Assembly (NCBI GenBank): GCA_964420125.1
Contig: CAYQQQ010000002.1
Span: 62,001 to 126,000, forward strand
Length of the DNA stretch: 64,000 nt
Reading direction: 5' to 3'
DNA from: CAYQQQ01 sp964420125
GTDB taxonomy: Bacteria; Actinomycetota; Acidimicrobiia; Acidimicrobiales; Microtrichaceae
Shown here: piece after piece, positions 16,882-26,712 of the stretch
Layout: every line of letters begins with the position of its first letter
Numbering within the stretch: position 1 is the stretch's first letter
Made by a program: the position numbers and the translations under genes
The notes under the pieces: model-generated
Told to the model about the DNA's origin: nothing
Seen by the model: only the letters and a program-made list of their open reading frames with translations
Database searches by the model: none

Positions 16882-18258
16882 TCAGGATCCGGGTGTCGCG
16901 GACCCGGAGCGGTCGGTCGTCGTGCCCGACGGGTCCGCACCGTTGCCATCGGTGGCGGCGTCGGCCCGCAGATCGATCGCCAGCTCCGCCGGGGTCGGTG
17001 CACCGGGCGCCGGCGCGGCGTCCTTCATGGTGTGGACCGTGCCGCCGAAGCGACGGTCCTTGATCCGGAGGAACGGCAGCTCGATGAAGCGGTACGAGGC
17101 CATGCCGACCAGCACACCGCACACCGAGGCGATCAACGACAGGACCACCTTCCTCATCCCGTAGGACTCGTCGATCAGCGCCAGGAAGGGGAAGATCGCC
17201 AGCATGTGCCAGATGTAGATGCCGTAGGTTCGAAGCCCCAGGTAGCGCAGGGGTTTGGCCGTGACCGCTCGGGAGTACCAGCTGTCACGCCGCAGGTAGA
17301 GGTCGAGCGTGGTCGGCCCCAACCCCAGCAAGGCGATCGAGTACCACGCGCCGCCGAACAGCTCGAGACCGGGCACCTGCGAGATGCCGCGCCCGCCGAA
17401 GACGATGGTGAAGAAGAAGATGCCCCAGCAGATCGGAGCGGCCACCGCCAACGTCCGCAGCAGCCATGCCGGCGGCTCCTTGGGGATCGACTTGGCCAGG
17501 ATGGCGATCAGGCACCCGTAGACGATCATGTCCGGGCGGGTGACGGCGATGCGGTAGACGACCCCCTCCCACTGCACGGCGTCGCGATCGGACCACTCGA
17601 TCTCGCCGCTCGACCAGTCGATCATCGACTGGAACCGCACCCGCAGGACGAAGAACACCGCGATGAACAGCAGCGCGCCGACGATCAGGTGGAGGTCGTT
17701 GCGCCGGGTGCCCTTGCGCAGCGTGCGGCGCATGATGGGTGGCCAGATCAGGTAGAACTGCTCCTCCACCGCCAGGCTCCACGCATGGGTGAGCAGACCT
17801 GCGGTGAGCAGGCCGGCGAAGGCGAAGTTGTAGGAGTAGACCGACGTCGAGGCCGCATCGACCCACCAGCCCTCGGTGCGCTCCTGGAGCCCGGGCACGA
17901 AGAGCTGCACGATCACCATCAGCAGCACGAACACCACGACCATGGCGTACATGGCGGGGAAGAGCCGAAGGGCACGTCGGGTGTAGAAGCCACGGAGGTC
18001 GACCGCGTCCGACTTCTTCCACTCGTCGAGCAGCAACGTGGTGATCAGGAACCCGCTGCCCACGAAGAACCAGTCCACGTAGAGCGGGCTGCCGTGGAAC
18101 GGCACCAGCTTGGCGTGGTAGGTGACCACCGCCAGGATGAACAGGCCGCGGAGCCCGTCGAAGCTGGGGAGGTAGCCGAGCGACGGACCGTGCGTGTTGA
18201 TCAGACGACCGCTGGCGCGACCGGGACGACTGCCGGAACGGGTCAGGATCGTCGCCAA
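16882..18258 (-). CDS. acyltransferase 3 family membrane protein
   Basis: A 458-residue polytopic membrane protein with the acyltransferase 3 (PF01757) hallmarks: SFDGLRGLFILAVVTYH near residue 40 with the catalytic His, then VDWFFVGSGFLITTLLL, then RRALRLFPAMY. About ten helices follow, and there is a disordered Pro/Asp-rich tail after ~residue 410. The family acylates surface glycans or lipids. A TTG start at 18258 is preferred: GAGGGGG lies 5 nt upstream, and a promoter at 18318-18347 would put the mRNA start inside the longer open frame. Confidence 0.85.
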   Translation of the reverse strand: MATILTRSGSRPGRASGRLINTHGPSLGYLPSFDGLRGLFILAVVTYHAKLVPFHGSPLYVDWFFVGSGFLITTLLLDEWKKSDAVDLRGFYTRRALRLFPAMYAMVVVFVLLMVIVQLFVPGLQERTEGWWVDAASTSVYSYNFAFAGLLTAGLLTHAWSLAVEEQFYLIWPPIMRRTLRKGTRRNDLHLIVGALLFIAVFFVLRVRFQSMIDWSSGEIEWSDRDAVQWEGVVYRIAVTRPDMIVYGCLIAILAKSIPKEPPAWLLRTLAVAAPICWGIFFFTIVFGGRGISQVPGLELFGGAWYSIALLGLGPTTLDLYLRRDSWYSRAVTAKPLRYLGLRTYGIYIWHMLAIFPFLALIDESYGMRKVVLSLIASVCGVLVGMASYRFIELPFLRIKDRRFGGTVHTMKDAAPAPGAPTPAELAIDLRADAATDGNGADPSGTTTDRSGSATPGS

Positions 18259-18317
18259 GATGCCCCCTCGTCGCCCACATCGGGGTGAAGCTCGCCACTG
18301 CGGTCTCGCCGAGGACG

Positions 18318-18347
18318 ACGGTACCGAAGGGGCTCTCGCCCCGTCAA
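18318..18347 (-). promoter_or_regulatory. promoter of the acyltransferase gene
   Basis: On the minus strand TTGACG (18342-18347) and TACCGT (18318-18323) are separated by 18 bp, close to the vegetative sigma consensus. The predicted 5' leader is about 50 nt to the TTG start at 18258. Confidence 0.6.
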
Positions 18348-18559
18348 AGGGTGATGTGACCCATGGCTCACGCAGGGAACCGGTGCTCAGGTCCGCGACC
18401 AGCGGGTGCCCCGAACCGCGTGACAGGGATCGCGAAACCTCAACTCGGCTCGACCGCGACCGAACGTGGAAGAGCAGCACCGCCTGTGACCGAGCCATCC
18501 CAGACACCCGACGACCAGTTCCCGGTCACAACCGGCCTGCCAACCAAGTCCCCCCACCC

Positions 18560-18600
18560 GCTCTCGGGGACGGTCCGGCGACGGGACCGCCCCCGAGAGC
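18560..18600. repeat. 17-bp-arm inverted repeat upstream of CPBP gene
   Basis: GCTCTCGGGG-A-CGGTCC pairs with the far arm with one mismatch around the loop GGCGAC. It ends immediately before a TACTTT -10 candidate (18601-18606). The rest of the 357-bp gap 18259-18615 shows only the divergent promoter at 18318-18347. The repeat could be an operator covering the -35 zone or a terminator stem with a following T-run (ACTTTT). Confidence 0.55.
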
Positions 18601-18606
18601 TACTTT
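18601..18606 (+). promoter_or_regulatory. -10 box of the CPBP gene
   Basis: TACTTT fits TANNNT and lies 9 nt before the ATG at 18616, which has no Shine-Dalgarno. A leaderless or 1-3 nt leader mRNA is likely. Confidence 0.45.
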
Positions 18607-18615
18607 TCGGCTCAG

Positions 18616-19494
18616 ATGACCCTGCCACCCGAGCGACCCGACGAACCCGGCCGACCGTCAGCGGAGACGAGCCCGGATCGCTTCGTGCTGCCGACGGACG
18701 CAGCTGCCGACCACGCCCCTGCCGAAGACCACCTCCCGTCGGTGGACGCCGCCGAGGTGGAGGAGCTGATCGGGGAGCTGACGGCGCCGGTCGGCCCGAT
18801 GCTCGGGGTGATCGGCACGCTGGCCCTCTCGAACGTGATGGCCAACCGGGTCCTGCCCGACTGGTCCTACGTCCCGTGGAACTGCGGCGTGGCGGCGGTG
18901 GTGGTGGCCATCGCGGTGAAGGCCGACGGCCGCACCTGGGAGCAGCTGGGGATGTCGCGGGGGGCCGTGCCCTCCGGTCTGAAGCTGGGCCTCGGCTTCT
19001 CCGCCGCGCTCCTCGGGATCTATGGCATCGGGCTGGCGATCCCCGCCACCCGCGACCTGTTCCTCGACGACCGGGCCGACGTCAGCGGGGCGCAGCTGCT
19101 GGCCAAGGTCTTCATCACCGTTCCGCTGGGTACGGTGCTCCTCGAGGAGGTGGCCTTCCGAGGCGTGCTCCCGGCCATGTTCCGGCGACGTCTCGGACAC
19201 CGCCGACGTGGTGGGCTCCGCAGCGACCTGGCGGCGGCCGGCCTGTTCGGCCTGTGGCACATCCTGCCGTCCTGGAACATCAACGACGCGAACCCCGTGT
19301 TCCGCGACACCCTGCCCGACGGCTTCGGCCAGGCGGCCGCCGTCCTCGGCGGCGTGCTGAGCACCGCCGTAGCCGGGCTGTTCTTCTCGTGGATGCGCAA
19401 CCGATCCGACAGCGTCGTGGCCCCTGCCACGCTGCACACCACCACCAACAGCGTGGGGTACCTGCTGGCCTGGCTCAGCCAGCGGCTCACCTGA
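18616..19494 (+). CDS. CPBP family intramembrane metalloprotease
   Basis: The 292-residue protein has an acidic cytoplasmic N-terminus (1-55) and about seven helices. The CPBP/Rce1-type (PF02517) motifs are present: EEVAFRG (E177-G183), FGLWH (211-215, with H215 as a metal ligand), and a late His in TLHTTTNS. These supply the Glu and His residues used by this family of glutamic/metallo intramembrane endopeptidases. The ATG lacks a Shine-Dalgarno and sits just after a -10-like TACTTT. It is divergent from the acyltransferase gene and convergent with the fumarase gene. Confidence 0.9.
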   Translation: MTLPPERPDEPGRPSAETSPDRFVLPTDAAADHAPAEDHLPSVDAAEVEELIGELTAPVGPMLGVIGTLALSNVMANRVLPDWSYVPWNCGVAAVVVAIAVKADGRTWEQLGMSRGAVPSGLKLGLGFSAALLGIYGIGLAIPATRDLFLDDRADVSGAQLLAKVFITVPLGTVLLEEVAFRGVLPAMFRRRLGHRRRGGLRSDLAAAGLFGLWHILPSWNINDANPVFRDTLPDGFGQAAAVLGGVLSTAVAGLFFSWMRNRSDSVVAPATLHTTTNSVGYLLAWLSQRLT

Positions 19495-19542
19495 GCTGCA
19501 AACGGCACGGCACCCCGTCCCCGTCGCAGCAGCTCGGGAGGA

Positions 19543-21174
<1,632 letters not shown>

Positions 21175-21181
21175 GACCGCA

Positions 21182-21187
21182 ACCCTA
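21182..21187 (-). promoter_or_regulatory. -10 box for leaderless fumarase mRNA
   Basis: TAGGGT on the minus strand ends 7 nt before the fumarase ATG at 21174; no ribosome binding site lies between. Confidence 0.5.
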
Positions 21188-21229
21188 CGCGGGGGTCCAT
21201 CGCCATCCCCAAGGCGGCTCGGGCAGGGT

Positions 21230-21829
21230 TCAGTCGCCCGGGTCCGGGTCGACGGCGCGCTCGTCGTCAGGTGCCGCCTCGCCATCACCGGACTCCGACG
21301 CGTCCTGCTGGTGGGTGAGCACCGAGTGCTGGGGACCGCTGGAGCGGAGGGCCCGGTCGAGCAGGCTCGGCCGCCGATCGTCGCGTCGGCGGCGCACCAC
21401 CACTGCCGGCGGCGCGTCGCCTGTCCTCGCGCCGGCAGGACGCTCCGCGATGGGCTGCTCGGGCGTGGACCGCTCCACGACAGCCGGCTCGACCGGCGTC
21501 GGCGGGGCCACAGAGGGCTCGACCGGCTCCGATGGGGCCTCTGCGACAGGAGCGACCGCCTCCGGCGGCTCGACCGGCTCCGAAGGCGCGACCGGCTCGG
21601 GCAACCGGCGCGGTGCTGCCGCATCCGAGGAGGCCGCGTCGAAGCGGCGGTCGGTGACCGTCCAGCCCACGGGCACGGTGAGGGTGGCGGCATGGATGCT
21701 GCACACCTGCTGCACGGGCTCGTCACCGGCGACGGGAGGGTCGAGCCACACGGCACAGCCCACGGGATCGAACGTCAGGCGCGCCGCGACCTCGCGGTCG
21801 CAACCGGGTCGCATGCACTGACGTGCCAC
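21230..21829 (-). CDS. DUF3499 family zinc-ribbon-like protein
   Basis: The 199-residue protein has the actinobacterial DUF3499 head: RQCMRPGCDREVAARLTFD (C5 and C10), then DEPVQQVCSIHA, then LTVPVGWTV. The C-x4-C and C-x2-H set is a likely zinc site. After residue 65 the sequence is a low-complexity Glu/Pro/Val linker with repeated EPVEP and PSEP motifs, ending in a basic/acidic tail. Function is unknown, but the gene is a lineage marker. The GTG lies 6 nt after a TAGCCT -10 with an anti-Shine-Dalgarno-like context (CCTCCC) instead of a ribosome site, so it is probably leaderless. Confidence 0.85.
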   Translation of the reverse strand: MARQCMRPGCDREVAARLTFDPVGCAVWLDPPVAGDEPVQQVCSIHAATLTVPVGWTVTDRRFDAASSDAAAPRRLPEPVAPSEPVEPPEAVAPVAEAPSEPVEPSVAPPTPVEPAVVERSTPEQPIAERPAGARTGDAPPAVVVRRRRDDRRPSLLDRALRSSGPQHSVLTHQQDASESGDGEAAPDDERAVDPDPGD

Positions 21830-21835
21830 GAAGGG

Positions 21836-21841
21836 AGGCTA
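21836..21841 (-). promoter_or_regulatory. -10 box for leaderless DUF3499 mRNA
   Basis: TAGCCT on the minus strand ends 6 nt before the GTG at 21829, the same geometry as the other leaderless starts in this window. Confidence 0.5.
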
Positions 21842-21903
21842 CCGGCGACCTCGTTGCGTGCGGCGTACCCCGCGCGCGCCGGCACCACCACACCACTGCC
21901 CGG

Positions 21904-22653
21904 CTACAGGTCCGGCTCGCCCCCCGGAACCACCTGGGAGCAGAGCGCGCGGTGATCGGCGACCTCGAGGTCCGACACTCGGCAGTCGACCAGCGCGAGA
22001 CCCCGCACGGCGATCCAGTCGATCTGGCGCCGCGGGTCGTCGCCGGGGTGCGTCGGCCCGGGAGTCGGAGCACGAAGACCGGCGCGCTCCAGCACCGGGA
22101 CCACGCGCTCGACCCCCAGGTTGAGGTCGCCCATCAACGCCCACGGCTCGGGCCAGAGCTGCAGCTCGGCGAGCACCTCCTCGAGGTTGGCCTCCGCCTC
22201 GTCGGGTCGACCCCGGCGTCGGTTCTGGAGGTGGGTCGACACGGCGGTGAGCTCCATCCCCCACCCCCCGCCACGAGGAGGGAGCCGCACCCGGGCGAAC
22301 ACGGCGGCACGGCGCTCACCCACCGTCTCGAGCTCGAGGTTCCGCCACCGGAGCACCTCGCCGCGCACCACCAGAGCGTTGCCGTAGCGCCCGCCCGGGC
22401 CCATCACCCGGGCCGCTCCGAACACGTGGCGCGCCCCGTGCGCGGACGCGCAGCGGGCCGCCTGGTCCGCCCACCACGACCGCACCACCCGTCGGTCCAC
22501 CTCTTGCAGCGCCACGACATCGGCGTCCAGGAGCGCCGTCGTGCGCGCCACCAGCCGGTTGTCCGCCCACGGCACCAGCACCTGGGTGTGGGCGCGGCCC
22601 CGTGGCACACCGTGGCGGAGGTTGCACGTGGCGAGGGTCCAAGGGCCGACCAT
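21904..22653 (-). CDS. endonuclease/exonuclease/phosphatase (EEP) family protein
   Basis: The 249-residue protein shows the EEP fold motifs in order: ATCNLRHG near the N-terminus (metal/phosphate Asn), VALQEVDRR (metal Glu), STHLQN, GDLNLG (the DxN pair), and VADHRAL (catalytic Asp-His) near the C-terminus. Members cleave phosphodiesters in DNA, inositol phosphates or lipids; the substrate here is unknown. The ATG at 22653 is 25 bp from the GTG of the divergent HDAC-like gene. A GGTGGAG ribosome site lies close by, and a TACGGT -10 overlaps the opposing gene's -10. Confidence 0.85.
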   Translation of the reverse strand: MVGPWTLATCNLRHGVPRGRAHTQVLVPWADNRLVARTTALLDADVVALQEVDRRVVRSWWADQAARCASAHGARHVFGAARVMGPGGRYGNALVVRGEVLRWRNLELETVGERRAAVFARVRLPPRGGGWGMELTAVSTHLQNRRRGRPDEAEANLEEVLAELQLWPEPWALMGDLNLGVERVVPVLERAGLRAPTPGPTHPGDDPRRQIDWIAVRGLALVDCRVSDLEVADHRALCSQVVPGGEPDL

Positions 22654-22662
22654 GGCTCCACC

Positions 22663-22672
22663 ACCGTAGGCT
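22663..22672. promoter_or_regulatory. overlapping divergent -10 boxes (EEP and HDAC-like genes)
   Basis: The minus-strand TACGGT (22663-22668) and plus-strand TAGGCT (22667-22672) share the same two bases. Only 25 bp separate the two start codons. The plus -10 ends 6 nt before the GTG at 22679, so that mRNA should be leaderless. Firing of the two promoters should be mutually exclusive. Confidence 0.5.
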
Positions 22673-22678
22673 GAGGAG

Positions 22679-23725
22679 GTGCGCACGTGGTTCTGGCCCG
22701 AGCACGGCCGACACGATCCGTCGCTGCTCCCGGCTCCTCCGGGATCGGACCCGCACTACTACGCGGAGGTGGCCACCCGAGGCGAGGCGCTGCTCTCCGC
22801 GCTCCGCCACGCGGGGCTCGGGCCCGTCGAACCGGCGCTCGACCGTGACCTCGCCACCGACCTGGCACTGGTGCACCACCCGGCGCTCATCGCCTTCCTG
22901 GCCACCGCGCACGATCGCTGGATCGAGGAGATGGGTGCTGCGAGCTCCGGCGGAGCGGTCGCCGTCCCGGAGACCTTCGCGGTGGGCGTCGACCGGCTGC
23001 GATCGTCCTCGGCGTTCGCCGAGCTCGGCTGGTACTGCACGGACACCTCGTCACCGCTGTTCGCCGGCACCCACGCGGCGGCGCTCGGGGCGGCGTGCTG
23101 CGCCGCCGCCGCAGCGGACGACCTTCTGGCGGGAGCGACGTCGTCCTACGCGCTGTGCCGGCCTCCCGGCCACCATGCGTCCTCGGGGCGCTTCGGCGGC
23201 TTCTGCTACCTCAACAACGCGGCGCTGGCGGCACGGCGGCTCTCCGTACGGGGTCGTCGCGTCGCCGTGCTCGACCTCGACGTGCACCACGGCAACGGCA
23301 CCCAGGACATCTTCTGGAACGACCCCGGCGTCTTCTTCGCCTCGCTGCACATGGACCCGGCGATCGAGTACCCGTACCACTGGGGTTTCGAGGACGAGGT
23401 GGGCGGCCCCGACGCCGAGGGGACCAACCTCAACGTGATCCTCCCGATGGGGTGCGACGAGCACCGCTACCTGCTCGGCCTCGACATCGCGCTGGCACAG
23501 ATCGGCCACTTCGGCGCCGACGCGCTCGTGGTGTCCCTCGGCGTCGACACCCACAGCGACGATCCGCTGGGACGCTTCGAGCTGAGCACCGACTCCTACC
23601 GCCGGATCGGGTCCCACCTCGCGGAGACGGGGCTACCGACGGTGTTCGTGCAGGAGGGTGGCTACGATCTCGGCTCCCTGGGTGCCAGTGTGGTGGGAGC
23701 ACTCGAGGCCGCGGCGGGTCGATGA
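22679..23725 (+). CDS. histone deacetylase family protein
   Basis: The 348-residue protein belongs to the class II-like HDAC/acetylpolyamine amidohydrolase superfamily. Catalytic features are RPPGHHA (His165-His166 pair), GGFCYLNNAA, and DLDVHHGNGTQDIF (Zn ligands Asp201 and His203), plus a later SLGVDTHSDDPLG with the third Zn Asp. Bacterial members deacetylate small molecules such as acetylpolyamines or, more rarely, proteins. The GTG start has no usable Shine-Dalgarno but is 6 nt downstream of a TAGGCT -10. The SpoIID-like gene may be coupled: an ATG overlaps this stop (ATGA). Confidence 0.92.
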   Translation: MRTWFWPEHGRHDPSLLPAPPGSDPHYYAEVATRGEALLSALRHAGLGPVEPALDRDLATDLALVHHPALIAFLATAHDRWIEEMGAASSGGAVAVPETFAVGVDRLRSSSAFAELGWYCTDTSSPLFAGTHAAALGAACCAAAAADDLLAGATSSYALCRPPGHHASSGRFGGFCYLNNAALAARRLSVRGRRVAVLDLDVHHGNGTQDIFWNDPGVFFASLHMDPAIEYPYHWGFEDEVGGPDAEGTNLNVILPMGCDEHRYLLGLDIALAQIGHFGADALVVSLGVDTHSDDPLGRFELSTDSYRRIGSHLAETGLPTVFVQEGGYDLGSLGASVVGALEAAAGR

Positions 23726-23781
23726 GCTCCGTTCCGCACGCGACCCCTCAAGTCGAGCCGCCCCACGTACGACGGAGATAC

Positions 23782-25269
23782 ATGCACCCCGCGCGCACCG
23801 CTCGAAACCGCACCGCTCCTCTCCGCAGGCTCACCGCGTCGGCGGCAGCCGCGGTGCTCGCCGTCGGCGCCACTCTGGGCCTCGTCTGGGGGTCGGCGGC
23901 GACCACCCCCGCCGCGGCCGACCTCTCGTACACCTTCCTCGGCAGCGGCTGGGGCCACGCCGTGGGGATGAGCCAGTGGGGTGCCCGCAACATGGCCTCG
24001 AGCGGGGCGACGGCCGGCGGGATCCTCGGCCACTACTACCAGGGCACGGCGGTGACACCGACCGCAGAGGTCAACGACCTGCGTGTGCTGCTGGCCACGT
24101 CGGGCACCTTCGCGCTCACCGCCGGGGGCGCCACGAGCATCGACGGCGTCGGCGGCTTCGGCTCGGGAGGGGTGGTGAACGTGTCCCGCTCGGGCGACGC
24201 CATCGTGCTCTCCGGCGCGCTCAACGCAGTGGCCGGCTCCATGATCGTCGTGCGCTACGAAGGCACACCTCTGCGGATCAGCCCGCCGGGCAACCGCTAC
24301 AACCACGGGGTGCTCTTCATCGCCCTCGACGCCGGGGGCGGCCTGCGCGCCATCGTCGGGGGCCTCTCCATGAACGCCTACCTGCGCGGCCTGGGTGAGA
24401 TGCCGAGCTCGTGGCCCCAGGAGGCGCTGCGGGCCCAGGCGATCGCCGGCCGTTCGATCGCCATGGGCAAGGCGACGGCCGCGAGCCGCTGGTCGAGCGA
24501 CCACGACCTGAAGGCGTGGCTGGACGGCGCGTACATCGGCTACGAGAAGGAGTACGGAGCGTCAGGGGACAACTGGAACACGGCGGTGGACGCCACCAAC
24601 GGGCTGGTCGTCACCTACGGCGGTGCCGTGGCCAACACGGTCTACTCGGCATCCTCGGGCGGCCACACCGAGAACAGCGAGGTGGTGTGGGTGGGCGCCA
24701 TCCCCTACCTGCGTGGCGTGCCGGACACCGCCGACCTCAGAGAGGGCAACCCCCACGCGTCGTGGTCGGTGGTGTTCAGCGGGTCCCAGCTGGGTGCCAA
24801 GCTCGGCATCGGCGCCGTCACCTCGCTGTCGGTCTCGGGGCCCACGGGCGTGTCCGGTCGCCTCGACAAGGCGACGTTCACCGCACGGGACGCCGGCGGC
24901 GGTTCGCGCTCGGTCAGCGGATCGGAGCTGCGGACCCTGCTCGGGCTGAAGTCGACGAAGTTCACCGTGTCGGGTGCCACCGCATCGCCGGGAATCCTGC
25001 CCATCGGCGCCTTCGACGCCGCCTTCGTGCACGACCGCCGAACGCTGGTGGCCGCCGGGCGGGCGGGCGACGCCGACGGCCCCGTGCTGCTCCGGATCAC
25101 CGATTCGATCGACGGTGCCACCACCACCCGGGGCACGGTGGGGATCAACGGCCACTTCCTGGACGCCTGGAGCGGGGCGTCGGGCCGGCACACGATCTGC
25201 GTCAGCCTGTTCGACAACCCCAGCGGGCAGGAGGTCGGCCTCGGCTGCCGCGAGGTCGTGGTGAAGTGA
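23782..25269 (+). CDS. SpoIID/LytB-domain secreted protein
   Basis: A 495-residue exported protein. The signal peptide has a basic n-region (MHPARTARNRTAPLRRL) and a hydrophobic core ending near AAADLS. GxGWGHAVGMSQWGA follows, then the SpoIID core with YLRGLGEMPSSWPQEALRAQ, AIAGRSIA, and the conserved VYSASSGGHTENSE segment. SpoIID-type proteins are peptidoglycan lytic transglycosylases or amidase enhancers acting at the cell wall. The catalytic Glu of SpoIID corresponds to that in GEMP. Start 23782 is preferred (GGAG 4 nt upstream, compact signal peptide). ATG 23722, overlapping the HDAC-like stop, is the alternative and adds 20 residues. Confidence 0.88.
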   Translation: MHPARTARNRTAPLRRLTASAAAAVLAVGATLGLVWGSAATTPAAADLSYTFLGSGWGHAVGMSQWGARNMASSGATAGGILGHYYQGTAVTPTAEVNDLRVLLATSGTFALTAGGATSIDGVGGFGSGGVVNVSRSGDAIVLSGALNAVAGSMIVVRYEGTPLRISPPGNRYNHGVLFIALDAGGGLRAIVGGLSMNAYLRGLGEMPSSWPQEALRAQAIAGRSIAMGKATAASRWSSDHDLKAWLDGAYIGYEKEYGASGDNWNTAVDATNGLVVTYGGAVANTVYSASSGGHTENSEVVWVGAIPYLRGVPDTADLREGNPHASWSVVFSGSQLGAKLGIGAVTSLSVSGPTGVSGRLDKATFTARDAGGGSRSVSGSELRTLLGLKSTKFTVSGATASPGILPIGAFDAAFVHDRRTLVAAGRAGDADGPVLLRITDSIDGATTTRGTVGINGHFLDAWSGASGRHTICVSLFDNPSGQEVGLGCREVVVK

Positions 25270-25293
25270 CCCCTCGGCAGGGGGCTGCCCACC

Positions 25294-25317
25294 CCGCGCC
25301 GGCTGCTCCCTGCGCGG
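25294..25317. terminator. possible bidirectional terminator hairpin
   Basis: CCGCGC...GCGCGG with a 12-nt loop lies between the convergent SpoIID-like and PI-PLC-like genes (60-bp gap). There is no T-run, so the call rests on position and the stem only. An 11-bp direct repeat (GTGATGTCGGC, 25317 and 25337) follows. Confidence 0.35.
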
Positions 25318-25329
25318 TGATGTCGGCCT

Positions 25330-26649
25330 CTACTCCGTGATGTCGGCATCCTCGCAGTCCGACGGGGCGCTGACCGGGTTGCAGCGGGCGATGCCCCCTC
25401 CGGGGAGCTCCACCACGTAGCCGCTGGTGGCGTGGGGGATGTAGTAGTCGGTGGACAAGTAGTGTCCGCCGCTGGCGAGCGCCGAGTCCCGCAGGGTGGT
25501 GTCGCCGGCGGGGGCGTGCACGCCGGGCTCGTCGGTGCGGGTGCGGATCAGGTAGCCGGCCTCTGCCAGCTGCTGCAGCTGCTCGGGCTCCGCGAGCGAG
25601 TCGTCGACACGGACGAAGGCGGCGTCGGGGCGCCCCGCTTCGCTGGAGGTGAAGAACAGCTTCCCCGCCAGGTTCGGGCTGTCCTCGGTGTAGGTGTCAC
25701 GGCCGGCTCCGGTGTCGACCAGCGAGAACAGCACCTTCCCCCGAGCCTCGCCGAGAGCGGGCCAGCCATCCTCCCGCACGGCCCCCTCGAGGGTGTCGTG
25801 GTCGCCCCGCACGTCGTCGGGGGTGATGAGCGCGTCGGCAGGGAACACCGAGCGCACCTCGGCCTCGAGGTCGTCGAACAGCTCGGGGGTCATCTCGGGG
25901 GGCGTCACGAACTCCACGCCGAGGCTGTCGAGGTCGACCCCGAGGTCGCCGGCACCGCTGCGCAGGTCGTCGCCCTTGGTCTCCACCATGACCATGATCG
26001 GCAGGTGGTTCGGATGCGACTCGGACCACTGCTCGATCTCCTGCAGGCAGGCGACGAACGTGAGGCAGCTGGAACCGAAGTCCACGTCGGCGACGTGCTG
26101 CACCTTGAAGCCCGGCTCGCTCAGCGCCGGATCCTCCGGGGCGGGCAGCTCCAGCAGCTCCAGGGCCGCGGGGGTGGCGTAGAGGCCGCCGTCGGGGTCG
26201 GGGAACACGTCGAGCTCGAACTGGCGGATGCCGTGGTCCTCGAGCTGTTCGGCGATGGGCGCGTGGGTGTAGTCGATGGTGCTCCACAGGTCGGGGAGCA
26301 GGTTCGCCAGCGCGTTGGCCACCTCGGGCTGCGCGGCCTGGTGGTAGCTGTTGTGCGACCCCAGCACCTGGATCTCGTTGAGGCGGAGGTCGTCGCCGGG
26401 CAGGGCCGCCTCTGTGGTGGAGGAGGTGGGCGACCCTCCTTCGTCGGAGCCGCCGCCGGCCCCATCGTCGGAGCAGGCCACGGCGAGCACCGTCGCGACG
26501 ACCGCAACGGCGGCGAGGAGCGCGCGCCGCCACGTCGCCGCTGCCCCCCTTCGCCCCGTTCTGTTCTGCAGAAGGTGTCCCTGATGGCACCTCTGGCAGA
26601 ACAGAACCCTGGGGACGACACGCGAAGGTGGACTCGAGGTGAACGCCAT
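25330..26649 (-). CDS. Ca2+-dependent PI-PLC-like lipoprotein
   Basis: The 439-residue product has a hydrophobic signal core (LLAAVAVVATVLAVACSDD) whose lipobox Cys lies near residue 59, a Gly/Ser/Thr linker, and a TIM-barrel-like domain. The pattern GSHNSYHQ, then IRQFELDVF, KVQHVADVDF and VMVETKGDD matches Ca2+-dependent phosphoinositide phospholipase C (PF16670). His in GSHNS and Glu/Asp in FELDV are the expected active-site residues. The ATG at 26649 gives an odd 35-residue preface, most of it encoded by a palindromic repeat element (26557-26608). No other ATG/GTG/TTG lies in frame between that element and the signal peptide, and no Shine-Dalgarno is visible. Confidence 0.8.
   Translation of the reverse strand: MAFTSSPPSRVVPRVLFCQRCHQGHLLQNRTGRRGAAATWRRALLAAVAVVATVLAVACSDDGAGGGSDEGGSPTSSTTEAALPGDDLRLNEIQVLGSHNSYHQAAQPEVANALANLLPDLWSTIDYTHAPIAEQLEDHGIRQFELDVFPDPDGGLYATPAALELLELPAPEDPALSEPGFKVQHVADVDFGSSCLTFVACLQEIEQWSESHPNHLPIMVMVETKGDDLRSGAGDLGVDLDSLGVEFVTPPEMTPELFDDLEAEVRSVFPADALITPDDVRGDHDTLEGAVREDGWPALGEARGKVLFSLVDTGAGRDTYTEDSPNLAGKLFFTSSEAGRPDAAFVRVDDSLAEPEQLQQLAEAGYLIRTRTDEPGVHAPAGDTTLRDSALASGGHYLSTDYYIPHATSGYVVELPGGGIARCNPVSAPSDCEDADITE
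26557..26608. repeat. palindromic element copy A, inside the PI-PLC-like gene
   Basis: Outer arms GTTCTGTTCTGC (26558-26569) and GCAGAACAGAAC (26596-26607) are perfectly complementary. An inner stem AGGTG/CACCT is capped by a short loop. The ends resemble those of copies B and C (GTTCTGTTC/GAACAGAAC). It is about 51 bp, a multiple of three, and is translated as the stretch VLFCQRCHQGHLLQNR ahead of the signal peptide. Confidence 0.8.
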
Positions 26650-26712
26650 GGGTACGCAGGATGTCAGATCCCGCGCCGCAGCGCCCCGTGCCCGACGCTC
26701 AGCGTCTCCCCA

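Noticed and set aside
19493..19535. GAGCTGC...GCAGCTC as a terminator between convergent CPBP and fumarase genes.
   Set aside because: 7-bp stem with a ~29-nt loop and no T-run; too weak to call.
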